Source: Butyrivibrio sp. | GTDB lineage: Bacteria > Bacillota > Clostridia > Lachnospirales > Lachnospiraceae | Length of the DNA stretch: 55,743 nucleotides | Direction: 5' to 3' | Assembly: GCA_017615275.1 (NCBI GenBank) | Contig: JAGAAO010000005.1 | Span: 1 to 55,743, forward strand | Part shown: piece by piece, positions 50,994 to 55,743 of the stretch | Layout: each line of letters begins with the position of its first letter | Position numbering within the stretch: the stretch's first letter is position 1 | Program-made: the position numbers and the translations under genes | Notes under the pieces: generated by a model | What the model saw: the letters and a program-made list of their open reading frames with translations, nothing else | What the model was told of the DNA's origin: nothing | Databases searched by the model: none

Positions 50994-52388
50994 TTACAAG
51001 CATTCCTTTAGTGCATTCAGCGCATGGGGCAAAAGACTCACATCAAGATTCGAGTAATCTATTATAAAGTTACCCATCAACTGCTTTTCAGGTGTTTGCA
51101 TGCAATAATCTGAGACAGCCGAGATCTTTATCTTCCGCTTTTTTAGCGCATTTTCAAGATCTTTATCCGTATGTTTCGTAAAAAGATGCAGGATAAAATG
51201 CAGTCCCGAATCATTTTCAATTATTCTGTACTCAACACCCTCAAGCTCTCTTTTTATTATTTCAAGTACGCTCTCTCTCTTCCTTGTATACTGATGTCGC
51301 ATCCTGTTTATGTGCTTCTCAAAATATCCCTTTTTAATAAAATCCGACAATGTATATTGGTCAAAGGTCGGAACCGTGCAGGAATAAAAGGCAAGCTTCT
51401 CATAAAACCGCTCTGCAAGATGCTCAGGGAGCACCATATATCCTATTCTTATAGTAGATGCAAGGGATTTTGAAAAAGTGTTGATGTAGATGACCTTCTC
51501 CATGGTATCCATGCTCTGCATGGGAGGTATAGGATTACCTCTTAGCCTGAACTCACTGTCATAGTCATCTTCAACTATATATCTTCCCTCTTTTTCATAT
51601 GCCCATGACATTATCTCATTTCGCCTTCCGATGGGCATTGTTATTCCTGTGGGAAAATGATGTGTAGGACTAATATGCGCAATATCAGCCTTAGTCCTTA
51701 CAAGCTCGGATACAAGTAGTCCAGATTCATCCATTCTGCCAAAAGCGTGTTTTACACCCTCCGCCTCATAGATCTGACTTATCTTGCGATATCCCGGATC
51801 TTCAACGCAATATTTTTTATTTTTACCAAGAAGTTTGATTATAAGCCCGTATAGATACTCTGTTCCGGCTCCCACAACAATCTGGTCGGGCGACGCATGA
51901 AGACCTCTAAACGACGACAAATGCCCTGCTATCGCCTCTCTGAGTTCATATATTCCGCTGCTTCCCGATACTTCAAGGAGCTTCTCGCTTCTTCCCGCAA
52001 CATTCTCCCTTGTAAGCTTTGCCCACACCGAAAAAGGAAAAGACTCTGCAGCTGGGCGACTAATCGAAAAGTCAAAGTCATACTCTTCCTTTTTCTTCTT
52101 AGACTTTGCCTTAAATTCGCTTCTTTTTTCCACAGAAAATGAAGCCGTCAGATTCTCCGCAACAAAGTATCCTTTCTTAGGAACAGCCGAAATATAGCCT
52201 TCTTCCGCAAGCTGGTCATACGCATTGTCAACCGTAACCGTGCTTATTCCCAAATTGTCCGACAAACTTCTTCTGGACGGTAGCTTTTCTCCGGGCAAAA
52301 GAACACCTTTAGAAATATCATCCTTTATAAACTTGTACAGCTTTTGATAAAGAGGGCCTTCCCCTTTAGTGAAATCGTAAGTAAGCAT
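50994..52388 (-). CDS. pdxR: MocR-family regulator, PdxR-like (GntR HTH plus aminotransferase domain)
   Basis: The N-terminal 75 residues are a GntR-type winged helix (GEKLPSRRSLSDNLGISTVT, then AYDQLAEEGYISAVPKKGYF). After a lysine-rich linker the rest is a class I aminotransferase fold with GAGTEYLYGLIIKLL, EDDYDSEFR and the PLP lysine K307 in NTFSKSLAS. Such proteins use bound PLP to sense vitamin B6 and control its synthesis or uptake. The neighbour is an ECF S component, in agreement. The closest alternatives, GabR and TauR, would sit by GABA or taurine genes, which are not here. AAGGGG precedes the ATG. Confidence 0.87.
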   Translation of the reverse strand: MLTYDFTKGEGPLYQKLYKFIKDDISKGVLLPGEKLPSRRSLSDNLGISTVTVDNAYDQLAEEGYISAVPKKGYFVAENLTASFSVEKRSEFKAKSKKKKEEYDFDFSISRPAAESFPFSVWAKLTRENVAGRSEKLLEVSGSSGIYELREAIAGHLSSFRGLHASPDQIVVGAGTEYLYGLIIKLLGKNKKYCVEDPGYRKISQIYEAEGVKHAFGRMDESGLLVSELVRTKADIAHISPTHHFPTGITMPIGRRNEIMSWAYEKEGRYIVEDDYDSEFRLRGNPIPPMQSMDTMEKVIYINTFSKSLASTIRIGYMVLPEHLAERFYEKLAFYSCTVPTFDQYTLSDFIKKGYFEKHINRMRHQYTRKRESVLEIIKRELEGVEYRIIENDSGLHFILHLFTKHTDKDLENALKKRKIKISAVSDYCMQTPEKQLMGNFIIDYSNLDVSLLPHALNALKECL

Positions 52389-52429
52389 AACTGCCCCTTC
52401 GCTATCAGATTTCTGCGCATCCCTGCGGA

Positions 52430-52472
52430 GTTTCTAAGGAAATACTGATATAATCAGTATTTCCTTAGAAAC
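52430..52472. repeat. Perfect palindrome with 20-bp arms upstream of pdxR
   Basis: Two perfect 20-nt arms (containing TCTAAGGAAATACTGAT and its complement) are separated by ATA. There is no T-run on either side, so it is not a simple terminator. The centre carries TATAAT on the plus strand and a TATATC on the minus strand that could be the pdxR -10 (TTGTTT 16 nt upstream). It lies 42 bp before the pdxR ATG. Confidence 0.85.
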
Positions 52473-52524
52473 AATTATGCACTATCGTTCTGATTTTTTG
52501 CAACGGTAACCTAGTGCTCTACAT

Positions 52525-52577
52525 AAAAAACGGATATGCTACTTTTCAGATTTCACTCAGAAAAGTAAACATATCCG
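52525..52577 (-). terminator. Terminator of the purO-AICAR formyltransferase transcript
   Basis: A long stem CGGATATG...CATATCCG with inner ACTTTTC/GAAAAGT and loop GTGAAAT region is followed by TTTTTT on the minus strand. It lies 21 nt after the stop codon. Confidence 0.88.
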
Positions 52578-52598
52578 CAATTTTAACAGTCAATTATA

Positions 52599-53777
52599 TC
52601 AATGGTGGAACAGACGAAGTCCCGTGAATGCCATTACCATATCGTGGCTGTTTGCTGCCTCGATAACGTTGTCATCACGAACAGATCCGCCGGGCTGTGC
52701 AACATACTTAACACCACTCTTGAATGCTCTCTCGATGTTGTCTCCGAAGGGGAAGAATGCATCTGAACCGAGCGCTACATCAGTGTTCTTGTCAAGCCAT
52801 GCTCTCTTCTCAGCCTCTGTGAATACTTCAGGCTTCTCCTTGAAGATGTTCTGCCACTTGCCGTCTGCAAGAACATCCATGTAATCTGCTCCGATATAAA
52901 GGTCAATTGCATTGTCTCTGTCAGGTCTCTTGATATTATCAAGGAAAGGAAGGTTAAGAACCTGAGGAGCCTGGCGAAGGAACCAGTTGTCAGCCTTAGA
53001 ACCTGCAAGTCTTGTACAGTGAATTCTTGACTGCTGTCCTGCTCCGATACCGATTGCCTGTCCGCCCTTTACGTAGCATACAGAATTGGACTGTGTATAT
53101 TTAAGAGTAATAAGTGCAATGATAAGATCGATCTTGGCAGACTCAGGAAGTTCCTTGTTGTCTGTAACGATGTTTGTGAGCATATCGTCACCGATCTCGA
53201 TAAAGTTATGTCCCTGCTCGAAAGTTACGCCGAACACCTGCTTCTTCTCAACAGCATCGGGAACATAATTCTCGTCAATCTTGATAACTGCGTAGTTTCC
53301 GCCCTTTTTAGCCTTTAAGATCTCAAGTGCCTCGTCTGTGTAGCCGGGAGCGATGATTCCGTCTGAAACCTCTCTCTTTACAAGCATTGCTGTGTCCTTG
53401 TCGCATACATCTGAAAGTGAAATGAAATCGCCGAATGATGACATTCTGTCAGCGCCACGTGCTCTTGCGTATGCATTTGCAAGAGGTGAAAGCTCACCGA
53501 GATCCTCTACCCAATAGATTTTTTTCTCAATATCCGAAAGAGGTGTTCCTACAGCCGCACCTGCGGGTGAAACGTGTTTAAAAGAAGTTGCTGCGGGAAG
53601 TCCTGTAGCTTTCTTAAGCTCAGAAACAAGCTGCCATCCGTTCAAAGCATCGAGAAGATTGATATATCCGGGTCTTCCGTTCAATACTTCGATGGGAAGG
53701 TCGCTTCCGTTTTCCATATATACCCTTGAAGGCTTCTGGTTGGGGTTACATCCGTATTTAAGTTCGATTTCGTTCAT
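52599..53777 (-). CDS. Phosphoribosylaminoimidazolecarboxamide formyltransferase (stand-alone AICARFT)
   Basis: The enzyme formylates AICAR with 10-formyl-THF to give FAICAR, the second-last step of IMP synthesis. In most bacteria this is the C-terminal domain of PurH; here it is a separate 392-aa protein with no IMP cyclohydrolase part. The family motifs are ELKYGCNPNQKP at the start, SFKHVSPAGAAVG (with the catalytic K-H) near residue 65, SNSVCYVKGGQAIGIGAGQQ, ALGSDAFFPFGDNIERA and VAQPGGSVRDDNVI. The missing cyclization is supplied by the next gene upstream. AGGAGA is the binding site. Confidence 0.93.
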   Translation of the reverse strand: MNEIELKYGCNPNQKPSRVYMENGSDLPIEVLNGRPGYINLLDALNGWQLVSELKKATGLPAATSFKHVSPAGAAVGTPLSDIEKKIYWVEDLGELSPLANAYARARGADRMSSFGDFISLSDVCDKDTAMLVKREVSDGIIAPGYTDEALEILKAKKGGNYAVIKIDENYVPDAVEKKQVFGVTFEQGHNFIEIGDDMLTNIVTDNKELPESAKIDLIIALITLKYTQSNSVCYVKGGQAIGIGAGQQSRIHCTRLAGSKADNWFLRQAPQVLNLPFLDNIKRPDRDNAIDLYIGADYMDVLADGKWQNIFKEKPEVFTEAEKRAWLDKNTDVALGSDAFFPFGDNIERAFKSGVKYVAQPGGSVRDDNVIEAANSHDMVMAFTGLRLFHH

Positions 53778-53827
53778 ATTGATTCTCCTGTTTTTGCACC
53801 TTATTACTGTTTGTTTACCTGTGACAA

Positions 53828-54538
53828 TTACTGATTTTTGTTGACAATCCTTGACTCGTATTTGCCTGTCTCAATATCAATAAATCTTGTGAAAAGAGAT
53901 ACCTTGTTATCTTCATTAAGAGCATTCCATACGTTCTGTGTGAATGTATCGATATCTCCTTCGATGTTAACAAGTGTAGGCTCTCCCTCATAACTTGGAA
54001 GAGGATTTGCATCCTTCATATATGTGTGAATGAAGTAGCCTTCACCTGCCTTGGGATTCTCATATGAATATGTAAATCTCTGGCATGAAGAAGGGTCTCC
54101 GTTATTGCTCTTTAAGATAGAAAGTGCGAAATCATACTTTCCGCCCTCAACATTCATGATGCCTGAAATACGAGGTGTGTAGTTGGGCGCGTCGGGCTCG
54201 AACTCTCTTGTTCTGAGAGCTTCCTCAAAAGTATTGCCCTCTTTCATAAGATCGTAAACTGTATCTGTCTGGTCGCCGTTTGTAACGATGGTTGAATAAC
54301 CAAGAACACGTACAGGTGCGTAAATGATAAGACTGGGATCTTCCATCTTGGAAGGATCAAATGCCTGTGTGCGGATTCCCTCTCCGTCCTCAACAAAAAC
54401 TCTGTTTCTGCTGTTCTCGCTTCTTCCCATAATGAAATAAGCGCATGCTGCTTTCTTACCATCGGGTGTAAGACCGATAACAATACCTCTTCCGGGGTAA
54501 GTTGTGCGTGAAATTTCCTGTTTCAAATCTACCATCAT
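53828..54538 (-). CDS. purO: IMP cyclohydrolase, PurO type
   Basis: This 236-aa protein matches the archaeal-type IMP cyclohydrolase family that closes the ring of FAICAR to IMP. Typical segments are YPGRGIVIGLTPDGKKA, YFIMGRSENSRNRVFV, YAPVRVLGYSTIVTNGDQTD and TPRISGIMNVEGG. It is first in a two-gene unit with the stand-alone AICARFT, and stands behind a ZTP riboswitch, which senses the precursor of this very step. Two consecutive ATG codons follow GGAGGAA; either may be used. Confidence 0.9.
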   Translation of the reverse strand: MMVDLKQEISRTTYPGRGIVIGLTPDGKKAACAYFIMGRSENSRNRVFVEDGEGIRTQAFDPSKMEDPSLIIYAPVRVLGYSTIVTNGDQTDTVYDLMKEGNTFEEALRTREFEPDAPNYTPRISGIMNVEGGKYDFALSILKSNNGDPSSCQRFTYSYENPKAGEGYFIHTYMKDANPLPSYEGEPTLVNIEGDIDTFTQNVWNALNEDNKVSLFTRFIDIETGKYESRIVNKNQ

Positions 54539-54563
54539 TATTCCTCCGTATTATATATGCTCA

Positions 54564-54659
54564 CACTAGGCTCGAAAATGAACCATATGAAGTTCCGCTC
54601 TCGCATTCGCTCGCCGGAACTAAGTAGTACACTACGGTTCGAAAGAACCGAACCTAGTG
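54564..54659. repeat. 96-bp structured element between ZTP terminator and purO
   Basis: Terminal inverted repeats CACTAGGCTCG and CGAACCTAGTG (one mismatch) enclose two inner hairpins: GTTCCG/CGGAAC and CGGTTC/GAACCG, the latter with a GAAA loop on the plus strand. GCGAGCG-like sequence occupies the first loop. It lies in the purO 5' UTR, between the riboswitch terminator and the ribosome binding site, and is not part of any riboswitch known to me. It may be a small non-autonomous repeat. Confidence 0.6.
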
Positions 54660-54666
54660 ATTACTT

Positions 54667-54707
54667 AAAAAAAACCGCCCAGGTAACCAAAGCGGTTGCC
54701 CAGGCGG
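54667..54707 (-). terminator. Terminator of the ZTP riboswitch
   Basis: The stem uses CCGCC from the aptamer's 3' domain paired with GGGCGG, followed by TTTTTTTT on the minus strand. Ligand binding should hold the CCGCC strand and prevent termination. Confidence 0.9.
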
Positions 54708-54790
54708 TCGACATTCATTATATATTTCCATACTCCCATGTGGTTACCCACTTATCCGCCAGTTGTATGAACACATATAGCGTACACTTT
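54697..54790 (-). ncRNA. ZTP/ZMP riboswitch (pfl motif)
   Basis: The conserved 3' sequence CCGCCTGGGCA is present at 54707-54697, and the 5' domain AACTGGCGGATAAGTGGG, with ACCACATGGGAGT following, matches the pfl consensus. The RNA senses ZMP and ZTP, which build up when 10-formyl-THF is short, and turns on purine and one-carbon genes. Its place in front of purO and AICARFT, whose substrate is ZMP itself, fits exactly. Confidence 0.92.
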
Positions 54791-54807
54791 TACCCGAAAA
54801 AAATCAA
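54779..54807 (-). promoter_or_regulatory. Promoter of the ZTP riboswitch-purO unit
   Basis: TTGATT and TACGCT are 17 nt apart on the minus strand; the -10 is poor (three of six). It is the only candidate between the lipoprotein stop and the aptamer. Confidence 0.45.
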
Positions 54808-54823
54808 GGCTAACAATCCGATA

Positions 54824-55714
54824 TCACCCTTTAACCGTTTCAGGTACATCTTCTCCGGTATATTCGGGATCGTTTGTATATAGCTTGTCGCTAGTGCTGT
54901 TCATGTCACTGACCTTAAGTCTTAAATATATCCTTCCGTCATCCATAAGCACAGCACTGTACTCCGTACCATAAGTCGGAACAAGGCAATGAACAAATCT
55001 GCATTTCTCACCGTCTTTGGTCTCGGTATCATTATAGCTTACTGCCCCGATCTCCGTTCCATACTTGAAGTAATCCTCATACAACTCATCGTCACCTATC
55101 AGCTTTTGAATCTCCGATAATTGTGACTCTGTATAAGCTTTATTCAGTATGTCTTCGTTTTTGAATTCTTGCTTATCTTGTGTATACTCTCCTTCTGCCG
55201 TTACGTTCAAGCCCATACCAAGTAAGCCCTTCTGAATAACATGCAAGGTATCACCGTCCATATAGAAGCCCAAAAACTCACCTTCCGATTCGGTATACTT
55301 GTAGACCGCAACATTATCATTTACAAAAAGCGCGTCTCCTTCTGCTTCTCCGGTGTGAAGGTAGTAATTAAAAAATCCCGAAAAATGAAATCCTTTTGCG
55401 CTCTGCTCCGTTATTGCAATATCCCCACTGAAAGACGAATGTTCTCCGCTGTGCCATTCTCCTTCGAACTTAGCGGCATTCTGACATTCTTTTGCCTCAT
55501 TATACAAATTGGACAGATCATCTCCTGTAATATCCAAAGCACCTGCACTGCCTGCTTCTGCCGACTCATCGGAAGCACCGGTTACAGCTTCCACAGAGGT
55601 TTCTGCACTTGTGCTTCCCTCACCGGCTTCGATATTTACATCGCTCTTTCCGCATCCTACTGCAGAAGACATAAGCAATACAAGCATCAGTCCCAAAACA
55701 CTTCTCTTATTCAT
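54824..55714 (-). CDS. Uncharacterised lipoprotein
   Basis: A signal peptide with lipobox AVGC (cysteine near residue 21) is followed by an acidic Ser/Glu/Ala linker of about 40 residues and a soluble beta-rich domain (EGEWHSGEHSSFSGDIAITE; FGTEYSAV-like segments near the end). I do not recognise a family; it resembles many single-copy clostridial lipoproteins of about 300 aa with no known role. The ATG at MNKRSVLG follows an in-frame TTG that is nearer the optimum distance from AGGAG, so the start may be one codon earlier. It is separated from purO by the riboswitch and its promoter. Confidence 0.75.
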   Translation of the reverse strand: MNKRSVLGLMLVLLMSSAVGCGKSDVNIEAGEGSTSAETSVEAVTGASDESAEAGSAGALDITGDDLSNLYNEAKECQNAAKFEGEWHSGEHSSFSGDIAITEQSAKGFHFSGFFNYYLHTGEAEGDALFVNDNVAVYKYTESEGEFLGFYMDGDTLHVIQKGLLGMGLNVTAEGEYTQDKQEFKNEDILNKAYTESQLSEIQKLIGDDELYEDYFKYGTEIGAVSYNDTETKDGEKCRFVHCLVPTYGTEYSAVLMDDGRIYLRLKVSDMNSTSDKLYTNDPEYTGEDVPETVKG

Positions 55715-55743
55715 CAATACTCTTAACTCCTTTTACTTAACTC

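Overview
The window looks like a chromosomal segment of an anaerobic, low-to-middle GC Firmicute, most likely a Lachnospiraceae member of the Butyrivibrio/Pseudobutyrivibrio type. The reasons are strong AGGAGG-type ribosome binding sites, a T-box in front of valS, AddAB instead of RecBCD, ECF-type vitamin transporters (ThiT and a second S component), lipoproteins with a Gram-positive style, the cmk-ispH-rpsA order, and a purine pathway that ends with a separate AICAR formyltransferase and a PurO-type IMP cyclohydrolase. The genus is inferred from gene content, not from a search. Most genes are on the minus strand; no rRNA, tRNA, CRISPR array, prophage or intact insertion sequence was seen.

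Layout. 1-2.9 kb: housekeeping run (FAD flavoprotein, cmk, ispH, start of rpsA). 2.9-4.5 kb: a TetR and an RpiR regulator translated as a coupled pair from their own promoter. 4.5-11.8 kb: a polysaccharide-breakdown run (TPR lipoprotein, discoidin-like protein, heparinase II/III-family protein, GH88 unsaturated glucuronyl hydrolase, DUF2264 protein); the enzymes have no signal peptides, so they probably act on imported uronic-acid oligosaccharides. 11.8-16.3 kb: RidA, an 80-aa protein, a membrane-anchored SGNH hydrolase and an MBOAT acyltransferase (probable surface-glycan O-acetylation), a TPR membrane protein and a 54-aa small protein. 16.3-20.9 kb: folC and valS, with a T-box leader followed by an unusual structured tract. 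20.9-22.3 kb: an Rpn-type nuclease gene with palindromic surroundings and a GC-rich spacer.

22.3-32.9 kb: a sugar-uptake system of the ribose/galactose (CUT2) type with two permeases, a double ATPase, a binding lipoprotein and a small lipoprotein, preceded by a YesM/YesN-type sensor kinase and AraC-type response regulator and by a TPR-GGDEF protein. Several hairpins sit between these genes and probably set relative expression. 33.3-38.5 kb: a nuclease-helicase fusion (Rad3/DinG type), a HPr-like protein without the active-site histidine, thiT and hflX. 38.5-49.7 kb: asnA, addA-addB, a GGDEF-EAL protein and a YbaK-type deacylase. 49.8-55.7 kb: a TIGR01440 protein, an ECF S component and its likely PdxR regulator, then AICAR formyltransferase and PurO under a ZTP riboswitch, and a lipoprotein.

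The most interesting unexplained structure is regulatory. Two riboswitch-controlled genes (valS behind a T-box, purO behind a ZTP riboswitch) each carry an extra compact, multi-hairpin element between the riboswitch terminator and the start codon. There is also a perfect palindrome with 20-bp arms upstream of pdxR, a terminator-like palindrome spanning the two abutting stop codons of thiT and hflX, and a palindromic -35 hexamer that may be shared by hflX and asnA.
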